A stretch of 41,469 nt of DNA from an uncultured Lachnospiraceae bacterium. GTDB lineage: Bacteria > Bacillota > Clostridia > Lachnospirales > Lachnospiraceae. The notes under the pieces are model-generated. The model was not told the DNA's origin, made no database searches, and saw only the letters and a program-made list of their open reading frames with translations. Position 1 is the first letter of the stretch; the number at the start of each line of letters is the position of its first letter. The stretch is from contig CACZLA010000016.1 of NCBI GenBank assembly GCA_902781895.1, positions 1 to 41,469 of the forward strand, read 5' to 3'. Positions 33,167 through 41,469 of the stretch are shown one piece after another. The position numbers and the translations under genes are program-made.

Positions 33167-33993
33167 TGTTTGTAACGAGACTGTTAAGCGGTATAGCGCT
33201 TGTGATCATTTCGATTGTTGTTTTATATTTCGGAGGATATGCAACAGGAGTTTTTGCACTGTTTCTTTCAATCGTAGGACTATTTGAGCTCTGCAGGGTT
33301 TATAAGATTGAAAAAAAGGCGCCGGCATTTCTGGCCTATCTCTGGACGGTAATATTTTATGCAACACTTATGCTCGGAGATAAAAAGATATTTGATATTG
33401 AGCTGGGAAGTCTGACGGTTCCTCTGATTGTTACATATCTTCTTGCAATGCTTGCGATATATGTTTTCAGATATCCGGAGTATCATGACAAAGAGATAAT
33501 GGCTGCATTTACCGCATTTTTCTATGTAAGTATCATGCTTTCATATATCTACCGCGTAAGAGAGATGGAAGACGGAAACTATTTTATAGTTCTCGTATTT
33601 ATCTGTTCCTGGGGAAATGATACTCTTGCGTATTGCGTGGGAAGACTTTTCGGAAAGCATAAGATGTCTCCGAAGCTCAGTCCGAAGAAGAGTGTTGAAG
33701 GACTTTTCGGCGGAATCATCGGAGCAGGACTGCTTGGTCTTATTTTCGCGTGCATAGTTAAGGATCATATAACCATGCCGGGAAATATATATCTGAATCT
33801 GTTTGTAATATGTGCTCTTGGTGCGATTCCGGCTGTAATAGGTGATCTTGCGGCATCTGCTATCAAGAGGAATAATGATATTAAGGATTATGGTAAGCTG
33901 ATTCCGGGACATGGTGGTGTGCTGGACAGATTTGATAGTATGATCTTTACGGCACCTATCATTTATTATCTTGTTCAGTTTATTTATAACTAG
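33166..33993 (+). CDS. cdsA: Phosphatidate cytidylyltransferase (CDP-diglyceride synthase)
   Basis: An integral membrane enzyme that makes CDP-diacylglycerol from CTP and phosphatidic acid. There are about 7 hydrophobic segments, and the C-terminal signature SAIKRNNDIKDYGKLIPGHG followed by DRFDS is a near-perfect match. Length 275 is normal. The ATG overlaps the uppS stop by a single base. Confidence 0.94.
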   Translation: MFVTRLLSGIALVIISIVVLYFGGYATGVFALFLSIVGLFELCRVYKIEKKAPAFLAYLWTVIFYATLMLGDKKIFDIELGSLTVPLIVTYLLAMLAIYVFRYPEYHDKEIMAAFTAFFYVSIMLSYIYRVREMEDGNYFIVLVFICSWGNDTLAYCVGRLFGKHKMSPKLSPKKSVEGLFGGIIGAGLLGLIFACIVKDHITMPGNIYLNLFVICALGAIPAVIGDLAASAIKRNNDIKDYGKLIPGHGGVLDRFDSMIFTAPIIYYLVQFIYN

Positions 33994-34002
33994 GCAATTG
34001 AT

Positions 34003-34038
34003 TAATCCTTATTGAGAACACATTTCTCAAACGGATTA
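34003..34038 (+). other. Imperfect hairpin in the dxr leader
   Basis: TAATCC (34003-34008) pairs with GGATTA (34033-34038) and, inside it, TTGAGAA (34012-34018) pairs with TTCTCAA (34024-34030), leaving a 5-base loop and a small internal bulge. No T-run follows, so it is not a classical terminator. It may be a transcript structure in the 120-base cdsA-dxr gap. Confidence 0.4.
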
Positions 34039-34113
34039 GCGAAAAATGGGAAAAACGTAATACAGAAAAAAATAAAAAGAAGAAAGCAACGCAAAAAGAA
34101 AGAGCATGATTAT

Positions 34114-35283
34114 ATGAAAAATATCTCGATAATCGGGTCAACAGGCTCGATAGGAACCCAGGCTCTCGATATAGTGAGAGATAATAATGATCTTAAGGTC
34201 GTGGCTATGTCCTGCGGCTCAAATATTGATTTGATGGAGAGACAGGCAAGAGAATTTTTGCCTTCTCTTATTTCTGTGAGCAAGGATGAAGATGCTGAGA
34301 CTCTCAGAGTAAAGCTTGCGGATACCGGCATAAAGGTTGTCAGCGGAATGGACGGTCTCATTGAGGTTGCTACCATTGATTCTGCTGATATTGTGCTTAC
34401 CGCTATCGTCGGTATGATAGGTGTTGAACCGACTCTTGCCGCTATAGAAGCAGGTAAGGATATCGCCCTGGCAAATAAGGAGACTCTTGTTACTGCAGGT
34501 CATCTTGTTATGAAGGCAGCTAAGGAGAAGGGAGTAAAGATACTTCCGGTAGACAGTGAGCATAGTGCCATATTCCAGAGCCTTCAGGGTAACAGACGTG
34601 AGCTTCAGGGAGAAATGGATAACAAGGTTACCAGGATTCTTCTCACTGCTTCCGGCGGTCCATTCAGAGGAAAAAGCAAGGATGAGCTTGTGGATGTGAC
34701 TGTTGAGCAGGCTCTTAAGCATCCTAACTGGTCTATGGGACCAAAAATTACCATCGATAGTGCTAGTATGGTAAACAAAGGACTTGAGGTTATAGAAGCA
34801 CACTGGCTTTTTGATAAGGATATCGATGAGATAGAGGTGCTTATCCAGCCTCAGAGTATTATTCATTCTGCTGTTGAGTATGAAGACGGAGCTGTTATAG
34901 CACAGCTTGGTACCCCTGATATGAGACTTCCGATACAGTATGCATTTTACTATCCGGAAAGAAGATATCTGAGAGGAGACAGACTGGACTTTTCAAAGAT
35001 AGCATCCATCGAGATTCAGAAGCCTGATTATGAGACATTTAAAGGAATACCTCTTGCGAAAGAAGCGAGTCGTGTGGGTGGTTCCATGCCTACGGTTATG
35101 AATGAGGCAAATGAGCATGCGGTTGCTGCATTCCTTGCCGGCAGGATCAAATTTCTGGAGATTTATGAAATGATAGCTTATGCTATGTCAAAGCATACTG
35201 TTATTGCTGATGCAGGTCTCAGAGATATCATAGAAACCAGAGACTGGACAGATGAAATACTGAGAGATAAATATCATGTTTAA
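34114..35283 (+). CDS. dxr: 1-deoxy-D-xylulose-5-phosphate reductoisomerase
   Basis: The committed NADPH-dependent step of the MEP isoprenoid pathway. ISIIGSTGSIGTQALDIV binds the cofactor. ALANKETLV, LPVDSEHSAIFQSLQG (metal-ligand D and E), LTASGGPFR, HPNWSMGPKITIDSASMVNK and MPTVMNEANEH are all present. The length is 389. The frame is open back to 34012, but the upstream segment is a basic, low-complexity run unlike any Dxr. The ATG at 34114 gives the expected N-terminus; its ribosome binding site is weak (AAAGAG). Confidence 0.95.
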   Translation: MKNISIIGSTGSIGTQALDIVRDNNDLKVVAMSCGSNIDLMERQAREFLPSLISVSKDEDAETLRVKLADTGIKVVSGMDGLIEVATIDSADIVLTAIVGMIGVEPTLAAIEAGKDIALANKETLVTAGHLVMKAAKEKGVKILPVDSEHSAIFQSLQGNRRELQGEMDNKVTRILLTASGGPFRGKSKDELVDVTVEQALKHPNWSMGPKITIDSASMVNKGLEVIEAHWLFDKDIDEIEVLIQPQSIIHSAVEYEDGAVIAQLGTPDMRLPIQYAFYYPERRYLRGDRLDFSKIASIEIQKPDYETFKGIPLAKEASRVGGSMPTVMNEANEHAVAAFLAGRIKFLEIYEMIAYAMSKHTVIADAGLRDIIETRDWTDEILRDKYHV

Positions 35284-35391
35284 TTTTGATATTCCGTATT
35301 AATAATTAAGAAACGGTCTTAAGGGATTGGAAAATATCGGTCATAACAGATCGAAATAATATCGGGAAAAATAAGAAGAAAACACTATATT

Positions 35392-36459
35392 ATGAATATT
35401 ATAGCAATTATCCTTACGCTGGGTATCATTGTATTTGTACATGAATTCGGACATTTTATCTTTGCAAAGATGAATCATATCAAGGTAAACGAATTCGCCA
35501 TAGGAATGGGCCCGGCTATAGCAAAATGGAAAAAAGGTGATACTGATTACAGTGTCAGATGTCTTCCTTTAGGCGGATACTGCCTTATGGAAGGTATGGG
35601 AGAGGCATCGGACGATGAAAACAGTTTTAATAACAAGTCCGTAATGGCAAGACTTATGGTACTGTTTGCCGGCCCTCTTTTTAACTTCATACTGGCATTT
35701 CTGTTTTCAATCATTATATGTCACAACTCACTTATTGATACAACAGTGCTTTCAGAGGTGACTCCCGGAGGAGCCGCTGAAGAGGCGGGGATGCAGGCCG
35801 GAGATGAGATAATCAAGCTGAATGGTGACCGTATCTATAACTACAGAGAGATAACTCTGCAGAGTATGGTGGATGATCCTACCAAGCCCGTTGAGGTAAC
35901 TTATCTGAGAGACGGACAGGAGCATACGGTTACACTTACAAGAAAATATGATGAAGAGACCAACAAGTATTATTTCGGATTTGTGGGCGGAGGCCGAAGG
36001 TCCAAAGGACTGCTTGATGAAATGAAGTATTCCGTGTACGAGGTCCGGTTCCAGATAAAAACGGTGGTCATTTCACTGAAAATGCTTGTGACCGGAAAGC
36101 TGTCGAAGGACAATCTGATGGGACCTGTGGGTATCAGTAATGCCATGAATGATGTCATAGAGGATGCGAAGGAAGCTGCCTCGTCCATGAAGATGAGTGC
36201 GTGGGACAGCTTCCTGATGGTACTCATCAATATACTTAACTTTGCGGTGCTGCTGAGTGCAAATCTCGGAGTTATGAATCTGCTTCCGATTCCGGCACTT
36301 GATGGAGGAAGGATACTGTTTATCCTTATTGAGGCCATTTCCGGTAAACCGGTTCCACGGGAAAAGGAGGCTATAGTCACAGCAGTGGGAGTTGCTCTTC
36401 TTATGCTTCTGATGATATTTGTTTTCTTTAATGATCTTGGAAATGTATTTCATAAATAA
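35392..36459 (+). CDS. rseP: Site-2 membrane protease RseP (M50)
   Basis: An intramembrane zinc metalloprotease that cleaves anti-sigma factors or signal-peptide remnants. HEFGH (H17, E18, H21) is in the first helix. A PDZ domain follows at about 115-185 (GGAAEEAGMQAGDEIIKLNG), and the C-terminal NLLPIPALDGGR carries the third zinc ligand. About four membrane helices are visible. The length of 355 is normal. A 108-base gap with no clear promoter separates it from dxr. Confidence 0.93.
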   Translation: MNIIAIILTLGIIVFVHEFGHFIFAKMNHIKVNEFAIGMGPAIAKWKKGDTDYSVRCLPLGGYCLMEGMGEASDDENSFNNKSVMARLMVLFAGPLFNFILAFLFSIIICHNSLIDTTVLSEVTPGGAAEEAGMQAGDEIIKLNGDRIYNYREITLQSMVDDPTKPVEVTYLRDGQEHTVTLTRKYDEETNKYYFGFVGGGRRSKGLLDEMKYSVYEVRFQIKTVVISLKMLVTGKLSKDNLMGPVGISNAMNDVIEDAKEAASSMKMSAWDSFLMVLINILNFAVLLSANLGVMNLLPIPALDGGRILFILIEAISGKPVPREKEAIVTAVGVALLMLLMIFVFFNDLGNVFHK

Positions 36460-36504
36460 TTATTGATATCCCGTATGGAAGGCGGGAAGCTTATGGGGGT
36501 GCGT

Positions 36505-37575
36505 ATGAGCTACAGAGATAATACAAAGAAGATAAAGATAGGAAATGTAGAAATCGGCGGAGGAAACAGCATAGCTATTCAGTCTATGACTAACACTGAA
36601 ACCTCTGACATAGATGCTACAGTGAACCAGATACTCAGGCTTGAGGAGGCAGGATGTAATATTGTGAGATGTACTGCCAATACCGAGGAGGCTGCGGCTG
36701 CATTTGACAAGCTCAAGGAAAGAACACATGTTCCTCTTGTTGCAGATATACATTTCCAGTATAAGCTGGCAATATCTGCCATAGAGCATGGTGCGGATAA
36801 GATAAGGATCAATCCGGGAAATATCGGTTCACAGGAGAATCTGAAAGCGGTTGTCGAGGTTGCAAAAAAGAAAAATATTCCCATAAGAGTCGGCGTAAAC
36901 AGTGGCTCACTGGAGCAGCAGTTTATTGATAAATACGGCGGCGTTACAGCTGAGGGAATAGTTGAAAGTGCTCTGGATAAGGTTAGAATGATAGAGCAGC
37001 AGGACTATGACAATATCGTTATAAGCATAAAATCATCGGATGTTCTTATGACTGTGAAAACCCACAGACTGATATCCGAGAGAACAAACTATCCGCTTCA
37101 TGTGGGAATTACAGAGTCGGGAACTCTGTGGAGCGGAAATATAAAGTCTTCAGTAGGTCTCGGAATCATTCTGAATGAAGGTATCGGAGATACCATCAGA
37201 GTTTCGCTTACGGGAGACCCTGTTGAGGAAGTAAAGACTGCAAAATTGATACTTAAGACACTAGGACTTGGAACGGGAGGCGGAATAACACTTGTTTCAT
37301 GTCCTACATGCGGAAGAACACATATAGATCTTATCGGACTTGCTGAGAAAACTGAGAAGCTGATCAGTGAATACAGTGATTTGAATATAAAGGTGGCAGT
37401 AATGGGCTGCGCGGTAAATGGACCTGGTGAAGCCAGAGAGGCCGATCTCGGCATAGCCGGAGGTGATGGCGTAGGTCTTATCTTCAGACATGGAGAAATA
37501 CTCAGAAAGGTTCCGGAGGATGCTCTTCTTGCAGAATTAAAGAAGGAGCTGGATAATGAGAGACAAACCATTTAA
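36505..37575 (+). CDS. ispG: 4-hydroxy-3-methylbut-2-en-1-yl diphosphate synthase
   Basis: A [4Fe-4S] enzyme of the MEP pathway, acting several steps after Dxr. The barrel starts with IGGGNSIAIQSMTNT; cluster cysteines are in SCPTCGRT and VMGCAVNGPGEA. The length of 356 is typical for the non-extended form. I chose the ATG at 36505 because GGGGGTG lies six bases upstream; ATGs at 36493 and 36475 would add 4 or 10 residues and are possible. The 3' end overlaps polC by 20 bases. Confidence 0.93.
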   Translation: MSYRDNTKKIKIGNVEIGGGNSIAIQSMTNTETSDIDATVNQILRLEEAGCNIVRCTANTEEAAAAFDKLKERTHVPLVADIHFQYKLAISAIEHGADKIRINPGNIGSQENLKAVVEVAKKKNIPIRVGVNSGSLEQQFIDKYGGVTAEGIVESALDKVRMIEQQDYDNIVISIKSSDVLMTVKTHRLISERTNYPLHVGITESGTLWSGNIKSSVGLGIILNEGIGDTIRVSLTGDPVEEVKTAKLILKTLGLGTGGGITLVSCPTCGRTHIDLIGLAEKTEKLISEYSDLNIKVAVMGCAVNGPGEAREADLGIAGGDGVGLIFRHGEILRKVPEDALLAELKKELDNERQTI

Positions 37576-40500
37576 AGAGGTTTTTCAGGGGATAAAGCTG
37601 GACAAGTCCATAGACATGTACTTTGATGACGTAAATGTCACTGAAGTAAGTCTTGTGAAGAGTTCTGAAAAGCTTTATGTACATATAGAATCAAAGCATT
37701 TAATAGCACGGCAGAATATCAAAAAGGCGGAAGATAGTATCCGTCTTTTTGTGTTTGGCGAATATACAAAAAACAAAGTGCAGATCGTTGAGAGATATAT
37801 GCTTTCGGATCAGTACGATTTCAAGAATCTCTTCAGAATATATAATGACAGTCTGATGGAGGAGCTGAAGGATAAAAGCCTTGTGGAATATACACTTGTC
37901 AAGGAAGGCAGCTGCGAGGTGGAAGGAAATGTACTTAAGCTCGAGTTAGAAGAAGGAACCATGTCTATACGTAGAAAAGCTGATATAGAAAAGTATTTCA
38001 ATAAGCTTTTCGAGAAAAGATTCGGAATGAATATCAGTACGGTGGTAAAGCTTGTGAAGAGCGCGAAGGCCGAGGAGGTTCAGCAGGAGAGTGAAGAGGA
38101 GCCTGAGGAGGATACCATAGGAAACGAGAGAATGCAGAAGCAGCGTGAACTGGAAGAAAAGCTGGTTGAAGCATATAATGCCGAGTCCAACGAGGTTTCC
38201 ATCACCTCTGATATGATACCGAAAAGAGAAAAACATGATACTTCCAAAAAGAAGGATTATAAAGCAACAGCGGATGATTACAGGAAGAAAAACTATAATG
38301 ACCTGGACTGTTTCTATGGAAAGAATGTAGAAGGGGATATAGTTGAGGTTTCTTCCATAGTTGAAGAGCTTCCCTATGATGTTGTTGTCAGAGGTCAGAT
38401 ATTCGGACTTACGGAAAGACCTATCAAGAACGAAAGAACCATACTTATGGGTTATATCACCGATTTTACCGATACCATCAGTTTTAAGCTGTTTGTAAAA
38501 AATGTGGATCTGGAACCTCTGAAGGATGATCTGAAGGAGAATTCATTTGTAATCCTTAAGGGTGTTCCCACTATAGATAAATATTCAGGAGAACTCCTGC
38601 TCAGTAATGTGGACGGTATTAAGAAGTCTTCTGATTTCAGGGAGAAGAGAAAGGATACTGCTCCTGAAAAAAGAGTTGAGCTTCATCTTCATACCAGATT
38701 CAGTGAGATGGATGCAGTTACCAGAGTTGACCAGGTGGTGAATCGTGCCATTGACTGGGGTCATAAGGCTATTGCCATTACGGATCATGGTGTGGTACAG
38801 GGCTTTACCGAGGCAAATAAAGCTCTGAAGGGCAGAAAGGATGCTCCGGAGGATTTCAAGATACTCTACGGTGTTGAGGGATATTTTGTCGATGATATAA
38901 AGACTCTTGTCATGAATCCTCACGGTCAGGATCTGGATAGTGAATATGTTGTATTTGATATAGAGACCACAGGTCTTTCATTTAAGTATTGCAAGATCAT
39001 TGAGATCGGTGCGGTAAGACTTGATAAGGGTGGAAATGTTATCGGTAGATTTTCGGAGTTTGTAAATCCCGAAGAACCTATCCCTTATGCTATAGAAAAG
39101 CTGACATCCATAAATGACAATATGGTTAAGGATGCGGATACGATAGATAAGGTGCTCCCGAGATTCTTTGAGTTTTGTAAGGGGGCTATGCTTGTTGCGC
39201 ATAATGCAACATTTGATACTACATTTATCAGAGTTAATGCAAAGAGGCTGGGAATGACATACGATTTTACGGCCCTTGATACTATGACTCTGGCCTATGT
39301 TTTCCTGCCTGAACTGGGAAGATATAATCTGGACAGACTTACGAATTATTTTAAGCTTACTAATGCACATCATCACAGAGCCTGTGATGACGCGGAGGTA
39401 ACATCTGAGATATTTATACGTCTTATGAAGATGATAAATGAATCGGGAGTTAAAACCGTTGATGATCTGAACAGGATGGGTAGTGCTTCTGCCGATGCGA
39501 TCAAGAAAGCAAAGTCTTATCATGGAATGATCTTCTGTACAAATGAAACCGGAAGGACAAATCTGTACAGACTTATTTCCGAGGCTCATATTAATTATTT
39601 CAATAATCGTCCGAGAATTCCGCTCTCTCTGATACAGAAGTACAGGGAAGGTCTGATACTCGGCTCAGCATGCTCTTCGGGAATGCTTTATTCTGCTCTG
39701 CTTGACGGCGCAGAGGATGAGGAAATAGAGAGAATAGTAAGATTCTTTGATTACCTTGAGATACAGCCGGTGGGTAACAATCAGTATCTTTTGGATGATG
39801 AGAAGATGGACAGGATAAATACAGTGGAGGATCTGAGGGATATAAACCGTCTGATAGTAGCTCTCGGGGAGAAATATGATAAGCCGGTTGTAGCTACCGG
39901 AGATGTCCATTTCCTTGATCCCGAAGATGCCATATCAAGAGCCATCATCCTTGACAGTGTGCGTATCAAGAAGCTGTCTGCAAAGAACAGAGAGCTTCAG
40001 TTAAATGAGATAGAAGAAAAGAAGAAGCTGGGACTTATAGATATTCATGCGGATCCTGTAAAGGAGGAGATGAAGAAACAGCCGCCTCTTTACCTTAAAA
40101 CCACTGATGAGATGCTGGAGGAGTTCAGCTATCTCGGAGAGGAAAAGGCTTATGAGGTGGTAGTCACAAATACAAATCTTGTGGCATCCTGGTGTGATAA
40201 GATATCCCCTGTAAGACCTGATAAGGCACCTCCGAGGATAGAGAATTCAGATCAGATCCTCAGAAATATATGCTACGATAAAATGCATGAAATGTATGGA
40301 CCGAATCCACCGGAGATAGTTCAGAAAAGACTGGATAAAGAACTGGATTCCATCATCGGAAACGGATATTCGGTTATGTATATAGTTGCTCAGAAGCTGG
40401 TATGGAAGTCAAACGAAGACGGTTATCTGGTAGGTTCCAGAGGTTCGGTTGGTTCTTCCTTCGCAGCCACCATGGCGGGTATCACCGAAGTAAATCCGCT

Positions 40501-41469
40501 GCCGGCACATTACCTTTGTCCTGAATGCTTTTATGCTGAGTTTGATTCCGAAAGGGTTAAGGCATATGCGGGAGAGTGTGGTTGTGATATGCCTGATGCG
40601 GTATGTCCGAACTGCGGGCATAAACTGAATAAGGAAGGGCATGATATACCTTTTGAAACCTTCCTTGGATTTAAGGGAGATAAGGAGCCTGATATAGATC
40701 TTAACTTCTCCGGAGAGTATCAGCCGAGGGCTCATGCCTATGTCGGAGAGATATTTGGAAAGGATCATTCATTTAAAGCCGGAACAGTAGGTACTGTGGC
40801 CGAAAAGACTGCCATGATGTATGCGGTTGATTACTGCAAATACAGAGGTCTTTCAAAGAGCTGGCCGGAGATGGAACGACTGTCACGAGGATGTATAGAT
40901 GTAAAGAGGACTACAGGACAGCATCCGGGTGGAATCATTGTTACTCCTGATGATGAAGAGATATACAGCTTCACACCGGTACAGAGACCGGCTAATGATC
41001 AGACTGTAGATATTATTACAACACATTTTGAGTATCATTCCATCGATCATAACCTTTTGAAGTTTGATATTCTCGGACACGATGATCCTACAATGATCAG
41101 ACGTCTGGAGGACCTTACGGGACTGAATGTTAAGGACATTCCATTTGACGATCCGAAGGTTATGGAGCTGTTTAAGAGTACAGAGCCTCTTGGGATAAAA
41201 CCTGAAGATATGGGCGGTGTTCCTTTAGGGTGTCTTGGTGTTCCGGAGTTTGGTACGGAATTTGCCATGCAGATGCTTATAGATGCGGACCCCAAAAGCT
41301 TCTCGGACCTTGTTCGTATAGCAGGTCTTTCTCATGGTACCGATGTATGGCTTGGTAATGCCCAGAAGCTTATTCAGGAAGGTACATGCGAGCTTTCAAG
41401 TGCTATCTGTTGTCGTGATGATATTATGGTATATCTGCTCAATCAGGGCCTTGATTCCGGTGATGCATT
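37556..41469 (+). CDS. polC: DNA polymerase III PolC-type (3' end beyond the window)
   Basis: Gram-positive replicative polymerase with a built-in proofreading exonuclease. The open frame runs from the ATG at 37556 (AAGGAG at 37542-37547) to the window end, 1304 codons with no stop; families run about 1430-1500. Domains: N-terminal region and OB-fold (1-~370), PHP domain from about 375 (VELHLHTRFSEMDA), DEDDh exonuclease from about 465 (VVFDIETTGL with D468 and E470; LVAHNATFD; HHHRACDDAEV), PHP remainder, zinc-finger cysteines (CPECF..., CGCDMPDAVCPNC) and polymerase. All three catalytic aspartates are present: D1046 and D1048 in PDIDLNFSGEYQ, and D1171 in FDILGHDDPT. It overlaps ispG by 20 bases. 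Confidence 0.96.
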   Translation, partial: MRDKPFKEVFQGIKLDKSIDMYFDDVNVTEVSLVKSSEKLYVHIESKHLIARQNIKKAEDSIRLFVFGEYTKNKVQIVERYMLSDQYDFKNLFRIYNDSLMEELKDKSLVEYTLVKEGSCEVEGNVLKLELEEGTMSIRRKADIEKYFNKLFEKRFGMNISTVVKLVKSAKAEEVQQESEEEPEEDTIGNERMQKQRELEEKLVEAYNAESNEVSITSDMIPKREKHDTSKKKDYKATADDYRKKNYNDLDCFYGKNVEGDIVEVSSIVEELPYDVVVRGQIFGLTERPIKNERTILMGYITDFTDTISFKLFVKNVDLEPLKDDLKENSFVILKGVPTIDKYSGELLLSNVDGIKKSSDFREKRKDTAPEKRVELHLHTRFSEMDAVTRVDQVVNRAIDWGHKAIAITDHGVVQGFTEANKALKGRKDAPEDFKILYGVEGYFVDDIKTLVMNPHGQDLDSEYVVFDIETTGLSFKYCKIIEIGAVRLDKGGNVIGRFSEFVNPEEPIPYAIEKLTSINDNMVKDADTIDKVLPRFFEFCKGAMLVAHNATFDTTFIRVNAKRLGMTYDFTALDTMTLAYVFLPELGRYNLDRLTNYFKLTNAHHHRACDDAEVTSEIFIRLMKMINESGVKTVDDLNRMGSASADAIKKAKSYHGMIFCTNETGRTNLYRLISEAHINYFNNRPRIPLSLIQKYREGLILGSACSSGMLYSALLDGAEDEEIERIVRFFDYLEIQPVGNNQYLLDDEKMDRINTVEDLRDINRLIVALGEKYDKPVVATGDVHFLDPEDAISRAIILDSVRIKKLSAKNRELQLNEIEEKKKLGLIDIHADPVKEEMKKQPPLYLKTTDEMLEEFSYLGEEKAYEVVVTNTNLVASWCDKISPVRPDKAPPRIENSDQILRNICYDKMHEMYGPNPPEIVQKRLDKELDSIIGNGYSVMYIVAQKLVWKSNEDGYLVGSRGSVGSSFAATMAGITEVNPLPAHYLCPECFYAEFDSERVKAYAGECGCDMPDAVCPNCGHKLNKEGHDIPFETFLGFKGDKEPDIDLNFSGEYQPRAHAYVGEIFGKDHSFKAGTVGTVAEKTAMMYAVDYCKYRGLSKSWPEMERLSRGCIDVKRTTGQHPGGIIVTPDDEEIYSFTPVQRPANDQTVDIITTHFEYHSIDHNLLKFDILGHDDPTMIRRLEDLTGLNVKDIPFDDPKVMELFKSTEPLGIKPEDMGGVPLGCLGVPEFGTEFAMQMLIDADPKSFSDLVRIAGLSHGTDVWLGNAQKLIQEGTCELSSAICCRDDIMVYLLNQGLDSGDA

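Noticed and set aside
34012-34113. N-terminal extension of Dxr from an upstream TTG
   Set aside because: It would add a basic low-complexity segment and overlaps the leader hairpin; the family N-terminus begins at 34114.
34219-34866. Long minus-strand open frame (215 codons) inside dxr
   Set aside because: It is opposite a clearly conserved dxr, has no recognisable domain and a Ser/Leu/His-rich composition typical of an antisense shadow.
38978-39589. Minus-strand open frame of 203 codons inside polC
   Set aside because: It lies opposite the PolC exonuclease, whose motifs are intact on the + strand.
1-41469. CRISPR arrays, tRNA or rRNA genes and riboswitches
   Set aside because: I saw no regularly spaced repeats, no cloverleaf candidates and no recognised riboswitch core in the short intergenic gaps; a covariance-model scan would be decisive.

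Overview
The window looks like chromosomal DNA from a low-to-mid G+C (roughly 40% by eye) anaerobic Firmicute, most likely a Lachnospiraceae-type Clostridium relative. The grounds are the gene order pyrH-frr-uppS-cdsA-dxr-rseP-ispG-polC, a yicC-gmk-rpoZ...priA-def-fmt-rsmB-rlmN-prpC-prkC-rsgA-rpe-thiN cluster, a PolC-type replicase, a meso-diaminopimelate-type MurE and a CoA-transferase resembling the butyrate-forming enzymes of gut Lachnospiraceae. The genus cannot be fixed from the sequence alone. Every supported gene is on the + strand.

Layout. (1) 1-7972: the C-terminal part of an ADP/ATP-dependent NAD(P)H-hydrate dehydratase, alanine racemase, two overlapping paralogous membrane proteins of unknown function, a CorC-like CBS protein, a YebC-family regulator, a cytidylate kinase-like protein and glycogen synthase (own promoter). 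(2) 7973-13330: RqcH/NFACT followed by a terminator; then a small serine recombinase, a second strong hairpin and an AAA+ ATPase with a C-terminal nuclease-like domain. These look like an accessory insertion before a butyryl-CoA:acetate-type CoA-transferase. (3) 13331-29987: a housekeeping run that starts at a near-consensus sigma-A promoter and ends in a strong intrinsic terminator: yicC, gmk, rpoZ, [internal terminator], murE, priA, def, fmt, rsmB, a small membrane protein, rlmN, PP2C phosphatase, PASTA kinase, rsgA, rpe, thiN and a divergent SSS-type transporter homologue. (4) 29988-41469: a bactofilin gene heads the cluster pyrH, frr, uppS, cdsA, dxr, rseP, ispG, polC; polC runs off the right end.

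How the genes work together. Most of the window couples translation (def, fmt, rsmB, rlmN, rsgA, frr, rqcH), nucleotide supply and RNA (gmk, pyrH, rpoZ, yicC), replication and restart (priA, polC), envelope precursors (alr, murE, uppS, cdsA, dxr, ispG) and growth signalling (PASTA kinase with its PP2C phosphatase). Many genes overlap by 1-47 bases or lie within about 20 bases of each other, so translational coupling is likely. The accessory points of interest are the tandem membrane-protein pair (2340-4129), the recombinase/ATPase pair with its palindrome (9959-11964), the transporter homologue lacking expected sodium-site residues (28479-29930), and the bactofilin placed ahead of the pyrH-polC cluster. 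I found no CRISPR array, tRNA or rRNA gene, and no convincing wholly new system. The longest gene-free stretch is about 265 bases (29931-30195).
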